DNA from: Nocardia pseudovaccinii NBRC 100343 | Lineage (GTDB): Bacteria > Actinomycetota > Actinomycetes > Mycobacteriales > Mycobacteriaceae | DNA length: 34,617 nucleotides | Direction of reading: 5' to 3' | Assembly (NCBI RefSeq): GCF_001613225.1 | Contig: NZ_BDBY01000246.1 | Location: forward strand, 1-34,617 | Shown here: positions 15,971 through 24,422 of the stretch, piece by piece | Position numbering within the stretch: position 1 is the stretch's first letter | Layout of the letters: each line of letters begins with the position of its first letter | Translations under genes and position numbers: made by a program | The notes under the pieces: model-generated | What the model was told of the DNA's origin: nothing | The model's database searches: none | What the model saw: the letters and a program-made list of their open reading frames with translations, nothing else

Positions 15971-16693
15971 CAGTCAACCGCCACAAAGCCAAATCATCTG
16001 TGCGCCATTGCAATCGGGATTCCCCTGCCGGAAACTTCCATGATTGGACCATGAATGACCACACAGAGAAACGTCACTTGACGAAATAGTGGTTGCGCGG
16101 ATGCATATGCTCGCCGACTCCGATCGCTTCTTGATCCCGTCGAGGCCATCCCCGGGCATCAACGACGAAGGCACCCGGCTGCCCCGTGGCCGAAGATTCA
16201 GTGCAGCCGGGGTTGACTGTGGTGGCGTGGCCCGGTCGACGAGATCCTCTTGAGTCCAGCTAAGCCGCTCGTCGTCGGCGCGGTTACATGAACGGTGGGG
16301 TCACTCCGCCAGGATCTGCTGAGCGACCAAAGGAGAACTCCCACACCGCAGGTGAATCTGCTTACCTGCACACAGGAACGACCGGAAGTTGGTTCATGCC
16401 GGAATGGTCGTTCGAAGGAGGCCCCTCATCCGAGGGTGGTCTCAGGCCCTGATGACTTCTGGAAGCGGGTCGACAAGGGCGAGCTGCCAAAGGGAACATG
16501 TATCGCTACACCGCCACCGATACGAGTCGGACGTAGAGGGTTGCTCGCCCCCTTCTTCGCACTGCTAGAACGGGTTGCGCGAGGAGACTGATTGTCAGCC
16601 AGTCCGCCATACCACACTCTAACGGATGCTGATCGGCTCGACGGCAGACGTCTGCCACCGCCAGGCACCAGGCATAGCCGGAGCGTCGGGAAG
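15971..16693. other. Poorly coding region, possible gene remnants
   Basis: No convincing gene. A frame at 16101-16253 (MHMLADSDRF..., 50 residues) and one at 16288-16452 (MNGGVTPPGS..., 54 residues) lack good ribosome binding sites. In another frame around 16448-16480 the segment DDFWKRVDKGELPKG resembles the FWxKVDK start of HNH endonucleases, but no HNH motif follows before the stop at 16591. The area may be decayed insertion DNA. Confidence 0.35.
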
Positions 16694-16708
16694 TATTCCA
16701 ATGGAATA
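16694..16708. promoter_or_regulatory. parS-like site A
   Basis: TATTCCAATGGAATA, a 15-bp near-palindrome with 6-bp arms (TATTCC/GGAATA) around a 3-nt centre. It lies upstream of parB and is identical to the sites at 18196, 18253 and 20210. Confidence 0.7.
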
Positions 16709-16741
16709 TTTGGCGGCCAAGGTGCGGCGCAGAAGCCTCCG

Positions 16742-16756
16742 TATTCCATTGGAATA
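16742..16756. promoter_or_regulatory. parS-like site B
   Basis: TATTCCATTGGAATA, the same 15-bp element in the opposite orientation of its 3-nt centre, 48 bp after site A. The flanks extend the dyad to GTATTCC...GGAATAC. Confidence 0.7.
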
Positions 16757-16990
16757 CTGGCAATACTGGTGTACCACCGCGCCGTCGTCTCGTCTTCGCT
16801 GCGCAGCGGTCCGCGCTCGGTTATGCTATCGGCGCCCCCGGAGTAGATCTCTCCGAATCTCCCTCAAGTCAGCCGATCCGGCTGCGGGCTCAACACCGCG
16901 CGGTCGTCGGCGTCCCTGAGAATCCACAGAGGTGGAACCGGCCCATGCCCCGGCCCCTAAGCCGAATGTCAGCTCGAACGCTGTGACTGA

Positions 16991-17005
16991 TATTCCATTG
17001 GAATA
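16991..17005. promoter_or_regulatory. parS-like site C at the parB promoter
   Basis: TATTCCATTGGAATA, 66 bp upstream of the parB start, flanked by AT-rich DNA (ATGATAACTATAGTATGAT) that likely holds the promoter. The position fits autoregulation of the par operon by one of its DNA-binding proteins (inference). Confidence 0.7.
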
Positions 17006-17070
17006 TGATAACTATAGTATGATTACTTTGCCCGCCACGTGGCTGGGCGTCCACGAATCAGGAGGTGCTC

Positions 17071-18747
17071 ATGGGTCGAGGTGGTAGGGGTGGCAGGGGC
17101 GGCAGCAGTGCGGTCGCCACGGCAACGGAGACTCAAACTGCACGTACCGCAGTGGGGGGAGAGATGGCGACCGCTGCAGGCCTGAAGAAGCTCGAAGAAG
17201 CTCGCGCCGAGGCAAAGGCTCTGACCCCTGCGGAGGTTGCAAGGCTGCCGAGGATGGCGCTCGACCGAATCGGTCCGCACCCGCTAAACCCTGAGCACCG
17301 GCATCTCGATAAGGAAGAACTTCTCGACCTCATCAGCAGCATCGAAGATCTCGGCGTTTACGAGCCGATTCTCCTCGCTAGTCGCGCAGCGATCCTGTCG
17401 CATGAGCCCGACATGGCGGAGCTCATTCCTCCCGAGCACGAGTTTGTGCCCATTGACGGAACGCGTCGGTGGAGTGCTTCTGTGCACGCCGACGGCGTGA
17501 AGGACATCCCCTACGTGCTGCGCGACGACCTCGCAGCTCCCGCCCTTGCTGCGAAGATCTTCCTCACGTCGAGCATCACCAAGCTGCGCCTCACTCCGCT
17601 GGAAGAAGCCCAGGGCTACAAGCGCCTGCAGAAGTACACCAAGGTGAATCAGACCGCGATCGGCGCCGTCGTTGGTGTCAGCCAGTCGCGAGTCAGCAAG
17701 GCGCTGCAGCTCCTCAAACTTCCACCAGTCGTCCAGAAAGCCATCGACGCCGAGTACATCAGTCCCCACGCAGCGCGACAGCTTCTGGAGCTGCCAGAGG
17801 CTGAGCGGGAGGCGGTGTACCTCAAAGCGGTCAGCTCGCTCAAGGATCGCGATGGCGAGGAAGGTGGCCCCGAGCGCACGGCTGAAGCAGTCCGGAAGGC
17901 GGTGAACCACACTAAGGCGCAAGCGGAGAAGGCGGCCGCTGCCGCCAGCGTGCGCGCCAAATTGACTAAGGGCGGCGTTCCAGAAATCGACCCCGAGGAG
18001 CTGTTCGGCGCAGACGATTGGCGCCATGTCCTCCGGGACAACGAGGTTGATCAGATTCGCGAAGCTGGTGAGTTGGCTGGCGCGGTCGTCCATGACTCCG
18101 GCCGAGTTACCTATTATTCGACGCCGCCAGCTCCCCGGCACCGTGTCAGCGAGAAGCAGGGCGAAGACCTCGGTACAGCGCCAGGGTTTGAAGAATATTC
18201 CAATGGAATAGACGCTGAGAACGGCACGTCTGGTGATGAGGCAGAACCGCTTTATTCCAATGGAATATCCGAGCCCGCACCCGCCTCCGACGGGCAGTCC
18301 AGCGTTCCGTCGGCGGACCTAGCGGAAGCCGAAGCCGTCGAGAAGGCTCTCCTCGCCGCAAAAGCTGCCCATGACGAGCGTGTGGCGGCGATGCGTCGCA
18401 TCGTCGCCACACCCGATAGCTCCACCCTTGTCGACACACTGGCCGATGCCATCCTCGCCGCCCCTCTGATCGACTTCGACGACGCCGCCGAGTTCGTCAC
18501 TGCAGCAGGGTTCGACGTGTCCGCGGCGTCCATTGAACTGTTGCTGCTTGCTGGCGTTCGGCCTGACATCCAACGAGCCGCCCTCGCGTCAGCGCTTGGT
18601 GCATTGGAAGCAGAAGCGGCTCGTGCTCACTACGCAACCAACGGGCCCTGGCCGATCCCCATCCAGCGCCACGTCCGTCGACTCGAGGCCTTGGGCCTCT
18701 ACACCCTCACCGACTATGACCGCGCACGACTCATCGAAACGGAGTAG
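17071..18747 (+). CDS. parB: ParB-type partition protein with embedded parS-like sites
   Basis: A 558-residue ParB-family protein. ATG 17071 is chosen from AGGAGG at 17060-17065. After a Gly/Arg-rich N-terminus (2-12), the ParB/Srx domain carries GTRRW (130-134) in place of the usual GERR box II. A helix-turn-helix follows at 193-213 (NQTAIGAVVGVSQSRVSKAL). A charged, Ala-rich linker (275-300) and a C-terminal domain (410-558) follow. It is longer than typical ParB (~300-350). Residues 376-380 and 395-399 are both YSNGI, because the DNA contains two 15-bp parS-like sites in the same frame. Gene order is parB then parA with a 3-nt gap, the reverse of the common parA-parB order. It probably acts in segregation of this replicon as a centromere-binding CTP-dependent clamp, by family analogy. 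Confidence 0.88.
   Translation: MGRGGRGGRGGSSAVATATETQTARTAVGGEMATAAGLKKLEEARAEAKALTPAEVARLPRMALDRIGPHPLNPEHRHLDKEELLDLISSIEDLGVYEPILLASRAAILSHEPDMAELIPPEHEFVPIDGTRRWSASVHADGVKDIPYVLRDDLAAPALAAKIFLTSSITKLRLTPLEEAQGYKRLQKYTKVNQTAIGAVVGVSQSRVSKALQLLKLPPVVQKAIDAEYISPHAARQLLELPEAEREAVYLKAVSSLKDRDGEEGGPERTAEAVRKAVNHTKAQAEKAAAAASVRAKLTKGGVPEIDPEELFGADDWRHVLRDNEVDQIREAGELAGAVVHDSGRVTYYSTPPAPRHRVSEKQGEDLGTAPGFEEYSNGIDAENGTSGDEAEPLYSNGISEPAPASDGQSSVPSADLAEAEAVEKALLAAKAAHDERVAAMRRIVATPDSSTLVDTLADAILAAPLIDFDDAAEFVTAAGFDVSAASIELLLLAGVRPDIQRAALASALGALEAEAARAHYATNGPWPIPIQRHVRRLEALGLYTLTDYDRARLIETE
18196..18210. promoter_or_regulatory. parS-like site D within parB
   Basis: TATTCCAATGGAATA inside the parB coding sequence, read as the protein segment YSNGI (376-380). 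It is identical to site A, 57 bp before site E. Confidence 0.7.
18253..18267. promoter_or_regulatory. parS-like site E within parB
   Basis: TATTCCAATGGAATA inside parB, read as YSNGI (395-399). The 57-bp (19-codon) step from site D keeps both copies in the same frame. Confidence 0.7.
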
Positions 18748-18750
18748 CTC

Positions 18751-19722
18751 ATGACCACCAAGAAGCCCATACGGTTGGTGATGATTGGTGCCGGCGGGTC
18801 AACAGGAAAGACCACGGAAGCGGTCAATCTCGCTTGTGCGCTCGCAAAACGCAAAAAGAAGAAAGTGCGGTACATCGACGGTGACGCGCAGGGCGACGGA
18901 AGCCAGTACTTCCACTACCAGGACCCGCCGTACGTCTTGGGAGAAGCCCTGGGTGGGGTAGAGGTCGTTCCTGACCCCGCAGCAAAGACAAAGTCAGGCC
19001 TTCGGCCGCCCACGCTCCGTGAGCTTGAGGTGCCGATCTACCGCGAGACAGCAGAGGATGCCAAGCGCCTCGGTGGGATCGCACCACGGGAACCGGACCA
19101 GGCTGAGTGGTTGCAGCGGCTAACACTGGTGCCCTCTGGAATCGGATCAACTGGAGCGACGCTGGGCTCTGCGGTGACGGTGATGGAGCGCGATCAACTC
19201 GGCTCGGAGAAAGCGCTGAAAGCTCTCAACAGCATCGACAGCGGGCGGGCCGACGACGAGATTCCCGACATCGAGATCTTCGATTTGCAGGGCACTGTCG
19301 GACCGATGACGTATCTCGCGTTGCGTTGGGCCGCGGCGGGCGAGAACGACGAAAGCCGCGGCCGCTCCGGCGCAATCGCCGTCGTTACCCCAGATGATAA
19401 GAGCACAGGTCGGCACCTGAAGGAAGCTCGGGATATTGTCTTCGAAGTCGCCGAGTTTCTGCCGATAGAGCTGATAGCGATCATTCCCGTTCGGGTCAAG
19501 CGAAAGCAGTCCGGCCGCTTCTACGTCGATATGCTCGAACGTCTTCAGAACCATGACGAGTATGGGCCCCTGGTGACAAGCACCGTGCGCGAAGCGGTCT
19601 ATGCAGGTGAAAGTTTCGCCGCGCGAGAACCACTGCTCATGTGGGTGCCAGAGGAGGAGATCACCCAAGATCAGGACCGCGTCGTCGACTGGCTCATCGA
19701 CCACAAAGTAATCGTTCCTTGA
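18751..19722 (+). CDS. parA: ParA-family partition ATPase
   Basis: A 323-residue P-loop ATPase 3 nt after parB. Walker A is GAGGSTGKTT (13-22), followed by AVNLACALAKRKKKKVRYIDGDAQGD, where the DxDxQG-type segment is Walker A'-like for the ParA/MinD group. A second acidic strand, IEIFDLQGTVG, corresponds to Walker B. The protein should form ATP-dependent assemblies on the nucleoid and move ParB-bound DNA. Unlike the classic KGGxGKT, the signature Lys at the second position is replaced (GAGGSTGKT), so it is a divergent ParA. It has no N-terminal DNA-binding domain, so it is a short form. Its TGA overlaps the TTG start of the next gene, giving a three-gene coupled operon. Confidence 0.85.
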   Translation: MTTKKPIRLVMIGAGGSTGKTTEAVNLACALAKRKKKKVRYIDGDAQGDGSQYFHYQDPPYVLGEALGGVEVVPDPAAKTKSGLRPPTLRELEVPIYRETAEDAKRLGGIAPREPDQAEWLQRLTLVPSGIGSTGATLGSAVTVMERDQLGSEKALKALNSIDSGRADDEIPDIEIFDLQGTVGPMTYLALRWAAAGENDESRGRSGAIAVVTPDDKSTGRHLKEARDIVFEVAEFLPIELIAIIPVRVKRKQSGRFYVDMLERLQNHDEYGPLVTSTVREAVYAGESFAAREPLLMWVPEEEITQDQDRVVDWLIDHKVIVP

Positions 19723-20225
19723 CCAGTGCCGAGCAACCGGGTGCCAGCGGTGATAGCTCGGCGCGCAGTGGCCAGCTACAGAACGACATATCACGCGACC
19801 TCTACCGAGAAGCTGTTGGCGTCGTCACCGGCATGCAAGACGACGTCGATCCGAAGTACAGCATGCGGAAGTTCCTCGAGGATGCGATCTCGAGGTACTG
19901 CACTGAACTTGAGCGCGAGTACAACCAAGGCCAGCGTTGGTCCCAAGCAACGACACTGAAGCGAGGCGGATTCAACCCAACTGCCCGCACGGCAGGGGAG
20001 GTGGAACAACTGCAGTCATGGATCGCGCCGTCTATCCGGGGACGCTGCTACGGAGCTGTCAACGGCATGAAACTCCGGACACCGACATACACGCTGCGTG
20101 ACTTCCTCGAATCCGCGATCGATCGACACAGCAGTGCTTTAAAGCGTGAACACGCAACCGCTCGATGGATCCCGCTCGACAGGCTGCGTCGAGGACGGCG
20201 GGGCTCAAATATTCCAATGGAATAG
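19719..20225 (+). CDS. Putative centromere-binding protein with two tandem RHH-like repeats
   Basis: A 168-residue protein with TTG start at 19719 in a TTGA overlap with parA. Two similar units are visible: 20-74 (LQNDISRDLYREAVGVVTGM ... YSMRKFLEDAISRYCTELERE) and 98-150 (LQSWIAPSIRGRCYGAVNGM ... YTLRDFLESAIDRHSSALKRE). Each has a short strand, a helix and a YxLRxFLExAI-xRH-type helix, resembling the C-terminal ribbon-helix-helix domain of actinobacterial centromere-binding ParB proteins (from memory). Two fused units would make a pseudo-dimer able to bind the near-palindromic sites. The last codons (NIPME) overlap parS-like site F. This adds a second DNA-binding partner to parB and parA. 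Alternatives are a plain transcription repressor or a plasmid copy-control protein. Confidence 0.7.
   Translation: MTSAEQPGASGDSSARSGQLQNDISRDLYREAVGVVTGMQDDVDPKYSMRKFLEDAISRYCTELEREYNQGQRWSQATTLKRGGFNPTARTAGEVEQLQSWIAPSIRGRCYGAVNGMKLRTPTYTLRDFLESAIDRHSSALKREHATARWIPLDRLRRGRRGSNIPME
20210..20224. promoter_or_regulatory. parS-like site F
   Basis: TATTCCAATGGAATA overlapping the last codons and stop of the RHH-repeat gene, about 100 bp upstream of the DUF2637-type gene. It is identical to sites A, D and E and closes the par region on its right side. Confidence 0.7.
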
Positions 20226-20323
20226 ACCGGCCAGACTTTCAGCTTGTCAAACCTACTGTACAACAATCATATTCATCGCCCGCTGGCGAAAGCCAGCCAC
20301 GGAGAAGGCATTTGGTGGTTTGC

Positions 20324-21364
20324 ATGAATGTCACGACTCTTGATCCGCAGTCGCTTCAACCCACACCGGCCCAACCAGAGAGCAAGTGTGTCGCTGACGC
20401 CGTGACGGGAGAGCAGGACCGTGCGGCGGCCGCGCTCGCCAAGGCACGCACCTTCTGGTGGAGTGTGCTGGCCGTGTCAGCGGCGGTCAGCGTCCTCGGC
20501 AATGCCTTGCACGCATGGCTGCGGGTCGCCAGCGGCAATCCCGCGCTAACGCAGCCGAAGCCGGGCCTGACGATCACGTTACTGCCGCCGGCTGTGGCCG
20601 CGGCGCTGGCTGCACTGATCCCAATCTCCCTGATGGTTCACACACACGGACTAGCGCTGTTGGTCCAGGCACCGTCTAAGTACGGCTGGGTGTCCCGCGC
20701 GGTGGTTCTCGTGGTGATTGTGTTGCTGGGCGCCGGTGGCTTCTACCTTTCCTTCGAAGCCCTCTATGAGCTCGCGATGCAAGCAGGCTTCGGCGCAAAC
20801 CAGGCCAAGGTCTTCCCATTCCTTGTTGATGGATCCATCGGCGGCGCCACCTTCGTCCTGCTCTCGTTGCCGCCTCGCCAGGCCAAGGCAAGTCAGGCCG
20901 CGCCGAAGATTGCCGAAGTGGCAGCGCAGCTGCCCGACGAGAGCCACCAGTTGCGCCCCGCCCATGACTTGAGGATGGTCTCAGCCGTCCCGACCGCTGT
21001 TGTGGCCGCTCATAGGACTACAGCGGTTGAGGCGATGCCGGTCGCCAAGTCTCACCACTGCGTTCATCCTGCGGGGAGACAAAGGCAGTCGCGGGTGCCC
21101 ACAGTGCGTTCCGCAGGCACCCGGGCCCACCGGAGCAGGCTGTCGGGGAACTCTCGGAGCCGTGACTGGTCGGTGGTGGCGGAGCGGCTCTGCTCTGGCT
21201 CCAGCACACGTGACCCCGAGCAGGTCGCAAAGATCCTCTATCTCAGCTTCGACCGTGGCATGGAACCCTGGCACGTAGCCGCCGAAGTCGGCTGGAAGGA
21301 ACGTGCCGTCAGCCGCATCGTCGATGACGCGCGGCCGCACTGCCTGGTGTCCATGGCCAGCTGA
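20324..21364 (+). CDS. DUF2637-type membrane protein with C-terminal helix-turn-helix-like segment
   Basis: A 346-residue protein from ATG 20324. Residues 42-66 (RTFWWSVLAVSAAVSVLGNA) match the start of DUF2637 proteins, which are common on actinobacterial plasmids. Four hydrophobic segments lie at about 46-66, 88-115, 124-145 and 163-183, with the conserved-looking THG (107-109). A cytoplasmic, basic linker follows, and residues about 300-346 (DPEQVAKILYLSFDRGMEPW then VAAEVGWKERAVSRIVDDAR) look like a small helix-turn-helix. A membrane anchor joined to a DNA-binding tail suggests tethering or transfer control (inference). Placement right after the par operon, with site F between, is consistent with plasmid maintenance or conjugation. 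No strong ribosome binding site is seen. Confidence 0.75.
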   Translation: MNVTTLDPQSLQPTPAQPESKCVADAVTGEQDRAAAALAKARTFWWSVLAVSAAVSVLGNALHAWLRVASGNPALTQPKPGLTITLLPPAVAAALAALIPISLMVHTHGLALLVQAPSKYGWVSRAVVLVVIVLLGAGGFYLSFEALYELAMQAGFGANQAKVFPFLVDGSIGGATFVLLSLPPRQAKASQAAPKIAEVAAQLPDESHQLRPAHDLRMVSAVPTAVVAAHRTTAVEAMPVAKSHHCVHPAGRQRQSRVPTVRSAGTRAHRSRLSGNSRSRDWSVVAERLCSGSSTRDPEQVAKILYLSFDRGMEPWHVAAEVGWKERAVSRIVDDARPHCLVSMAS

Positions 21365-21530
21365 AGAGCCTTGCCCGGAAGACTGGTCAGCCTGTTTCTT
21401 GTAGCGGCCGTATCTCGGACAGGGACGTGTCGTTACGCCTGGTCAAGCCCCCACGAACATCGTCTCTACAGTTCTGATGAAGAGGAGGCGATCCTCTCGT
21501 TCAGAGGGTGTCAACTGATTCTATTCGCGC

Positions 21531-21760
21531 ATGTGCCGCAGAAGATGCGCCGGCGGCCGTCGTTGCCCCAACTGTGGAAAGCGTCAGCGCAGCAATGAAA
21601 GCGAACGGAAGCTGGCGCATGAGCAGGCTCGCCCGGAAGAGCTTGTCGATCACCTCAAGGCCATGGGGTTGGTGGAAGCGGTCCTCGCTGCTGCCGAGCG
21701 TGCGGGGCGAACACATGGCCGGTCTCGGCATCGATCCGAATGTCCTGGGTGATCTTGAAC
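21531..21760 (+). pseudogene. Frameshifted partial copy of the 5' end of the downstream ART gene
   Basis: From ATG 21531 the frame reads MCRRRCAGGRRCPNCGK, matching MCRSTAEGARRCPKCGS of the gene at 21983. Similarity continues in other frames: AAMKANGSWRMSRLARKS (versus AAMKANGNRRLNRLARKK), then EELVDHLKAMGLVEAVLAAA, then HMAGLGIDPNVLGD (versus LMAGLGIDPKVLGD). Only the first ~80 codons are represented, with at least two frame changes. The 13-nt GGGACGTGTCGTT also occurs upstream of both copies (21422 and 21951). This is a decayed tandem duplicate of the N-terminal module. Confidence 0.8.
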
Positions 21761-21982
21761 GACGACAGTGGTTGTCGGGGATTGGAAGGGGCTGGCCGAA
21801 AGGTCGCAAAGCGAGAATTGTGATCCAATTCACGTCCGGGGGCTCTCGGCGATGGGCGTGCCCCGATCACGTCGGCTGATCAGCGTAAAGCGACGACGCC
21901 TGCCTGAGCCTTGCACGCCAGAGGTAGCGCCTACGCAGCACCGTTCTCCGGGGACGTGTCGTTTCTCTTTAGTCTGCGGCCC

Positions 21983-24160
21983 ATGTGCCGCTCTACTGCT
22001 GAGGGCGCACGCCGCTGCCCGAAGTGTGGCAGCGTCGGCGCCGCGATGAAAGCCAATGGCAATCGCCGCCTCAACCGCTTGGCGCGCAAGAAGGTCGTCG
22101 ACTATCTCAAAGAGAAGGGCATGGTCGAGACCGCCGCGGCGGTGCTGGCTGCGCCGCCGAGCATCTTGCCCGAGCTGATGGCCGGGCTCGGGATCGACCC
22201 GAAGGTCCTCGGTGACACCCCGATGCCGAGTGCTCACGCCAACCCGCCGTCAGCGAAACTCCTTATCGCCCAAGCCAACGCCGAGCAAGAGAAGTTGGCC
22301 GCGCCGAAACTCACCCCCGCTCAGACGGCGCTCGAGACTGCCGAGAACAGGCTCGCCGACGCAGAGACTGCGGGCGAGAACACACGTAAGGCCATCAACC
22401 GGGCCCGCTCCAAACTGCGGAAGGCGACGAAGGAAGCCGCCGAAGCCGACCTTCCGAATCCTCTGGCCGCCGATATGGAATCGGCTGGCGACCCGTCCAT
22501 CTCTGACAAACTCGACACACTGCGAGCCGCCGTTGACCAAGCCAAGCAGGCGCATCTGGACGCCATCAAGGCCGTCGGTGACGCCAAAGACGATGTGTCG
22601 GCTGCGAAGTTCGGGCTGCGCGAGGATATGGACCCGGCCGATCGCGATGCCTACTACGCGAGTTTGTCCGACGACGAAGTCGACGCGATCGCCCGCTCGA
22701 TCAACCGCCAGTACGCCAGTGACGCCGCAGTGGCCCTGCAGGCTGGTGGTGAGCCGAGGCTGACCGGCGTGGCGCGGGATACCAGCGTCTATGAGCATGC
22801 CAAGCTCCCTATGGAGACTGGCAGCGGTGTCACGGTTGTAGAAGGCCGAAAGCTCGACGGTGGCACCGCCATCTATCGCAGGGGCAGTGGCGATTTCGTT
22901 GTCTTGCAACGCAAGGGTGACGTCTATTTCCCGGTGACCACTGCGCACGGAAAGTCGGATGCGCTGGCCAAGGCCAACCGGATTCCGATCATGACTGAGC
23001 TCGGTCCGCTGCCAGCTGACGCCACGGACATGCAGCGCCAGGCGTACACGGTCAAGGCGGATCTGGCGCTGGTGGTTGCGACGAAAGCCGCCAACGGCAC
23101 CGCAGCCTCGGTCGCAGCGCAGCAGAAGATCATCGATGACGGAATGGCCGGAGCTGCCGAGAAGCTCGCTGACTCCGCCGGTGGGGGAGTGGTCCGCGCC
23201 GACATCTACGAGGGCACCAAGCGGCACAAACGTGCGATGCGGGAGAAGGCTGCGCACGAAGCGGGGGAGAAAGCTCGCACGGCCGCACTCGCATCCGGAG
23301 CGACGAAAGCGCAAGCAGAGGTTGCGTACGCCAAGGCCCGTCGAAAGGCCCTGGGCACACCGACGCGCGGGGGAGGGGTCATCCCGCACTTTGACCACAA
23401 GGTGCCGCCCGACAGCCTGGGCGCCGAGAAACACGCGAGCCTGACTCGCAGCGGAATTCGCGCGTGGGGTGTGGAGACCGCCGACGATTACGCGATCATC
23501 GCCAAACGTGCCGGCGACCTGAAGGCCTGGGGATTCACCGAAGCCACCGGCAAGTTGAAGACCTCAAGCATCTCAGCACTCACGCAGGAGAACGCCGACT
23601 TCGTCGAGAAGAAGCTCACTGTCAAGGAACGCGGCGCGCTGAACACCTACACCGGCGGCTCATATATGGAGATCAACGCAGCTATCACAGGTCGCGATGC
23701 GACGCCGAGTTCGCACATCAAATCTGTTGTTTCGCAGCTGGAGTCGGCGTTCGACAAGTTTGGTCAGGACAACCCGAACATGAAGCCAATGACGGTCATG
23801 CGTGGATCCCGTGTCCCGAGTGGCTGGAAAGGCACACCCGCCGAGTACCTTGAGGCCACGTTCAAGCGCGGTTCGCGAGTGGAGATCGGGAAAGTCACCA
23901 GCTGCTCGACGCGTGAGCAGACGGCTTTGGCTTTCGCCTCGCCTCCGCCGTACATGATGGTTATCCGAACCCGGGACGGGCTGCCGGTGAAGTCGATCAG
24001 TCAACACAGCCCTGAAGACGAGGTGATCGTCCCACCAGGTACCCACCTGCGGTGCGTGCGCGTCGACCCTAACGGCATCGGAGGCAAACCCACCGTCTAT
24101 CTCGTCGCCGAAGACCTGGTGGCGGAAGACGAAGAGCACAGCTTCGCCGCTGCAGCGTGA
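21983..24160 (+). CDS. Large protein with C-terminal ADP-ribosyltransferase toxin domain
   Basis: A 725-residue protein from ATG 21983, start supported by the duplicated MCR...RRCPxCG beginning; no clear ribosome binding site. The N-terminal module (1-80) has Cys2, Cys12 and Cys15 and a helical segment ending GLGIDPKVLGD. Residues 100-215 are a charged coiled-coil-like stretch; 215-530 are unassigned, with an HFDHKVPPDSLG segment. Residues 535-712 fit the VIP2/C3-like ADP-ribosyltransferase fold: LNTYTGGSYMEINA, R607 in VMRGSR, S-C-S-T (640-643) as the STS-like element, and E678-D-E680 as the ExE turn followed by VIVPPGTH. ExE points to arginine-specific transfer from NAD. No signal peptide is visible, so delivery would need another route, or the target is inside the host cell. 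A small acidic ORF follows. Confidence 0.85.
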   Translation: MCRSTAEGARRCPKCGSVGAAMKANGNRRLNRLARKKVVDYLKEKGMVETAAAVLAAPPSILPELMAGLGIDPKVLGDTPMPSAHANPPSAKLLIAQANAEQEKLAAPKLTPAQTALETAENRLADAETAGENTRKAINRARSKLRKATKEAAEADLPNPLAADMESAGDPSISDKLDTLRAAVDQAKQAHLDAIKAVGDAKDDVSAAKFGLREDMDPADRDAYYASLSDDEVDAIARSINRQYASDAAVALQAGGEPRLTGVARDTSVYEHAKLPMETGSGVTVVEGRKLDGGTAIYRRGSGDFVVLQRKGDVYFPVTTAHGKSDALAKANRIPIMTELGPLPADATDMQRQAYTVKADLALVVATKAANGTAASVAAQQKIIDDGMAGAAEKLADSAGGGVVRADIYEGTKRHKRAMREKAAHEAGEKARTAALASGATKAQAEVAYAKARRKALGTPTRGGGVIPHFDHKVPPDSLGAEKHASLTRSGIRAWGVETADDYAIIAKRAGDLKAWGFTEATGKLKTSSISALTQENADFVEKKLTVKERGALNTYTGGSYMEINAAITGRDATPSSHIKSVVSQLESAFDKFGQDNPNMKPMTVMRGSRVPSGWKGTPAEYLEATFKRGSRVEIGKVTSCSTREQTALAFASPPPYMMVIRTRDGLPVKSISQHSPEDEVIVPPGTHLRCVRVDPNGIGGKPTVYLVAEDLVAEDEEHSFAAAA

Positions 24161-24227
24161 TACAAACCATTGACCAGCACAAATGGCACGTCCCTCACCC
24201 CGGCGGCCGTCGTAGACAAGGAAAGCC

Positions 24228-24422
24228 ATGAAACTGCCGGCCGAATGGCGCGCAGAGATCGAAAAACAGGCCGACGCCGGCCTGGACCCGGATGCGATCG
24301 CGAACTACTTCGGGCGCATGGTGGACGAGATCACTCTCGAGGAGATCACGGCGGTCCGAGACGCGGCTATCGCCAGGCAACGAGGTGGCCCGCCTGACTC
24401 GCGAACATCGCACACCGGGTGA
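24228..24422 (+). CDS. Small acidic hypothetical protein downstream of ART gene
   Basis: A 64-residue protein with a good ribosome binding site (AAGGA, 24218-24222, 5-nt gap to ATG). It is acidic and helical for the first 50 residues (MKLPAEWRAEIEKQADAGLD then AIANYFGRMVDEITLEEIT). It starts 67 nt after the ART gene. Size, charge and position would suit a cognate immunity or antitoxin protein, but no family is recognised and this is inference only. Confidence 0.6.
   Translation: MKLPAEWRAEIEKQADAGLDPDAIANYFGRMVDEITLEEITAVRDAAIARQRGGPPDSRTSHTG

Noticed and set aside
16295..16591. Possible HNH endonuclease gene
   Set aside because: Only a short FWKRVDKG-like segment is present; no HNH catalytic motif follows, so at most a remnant.
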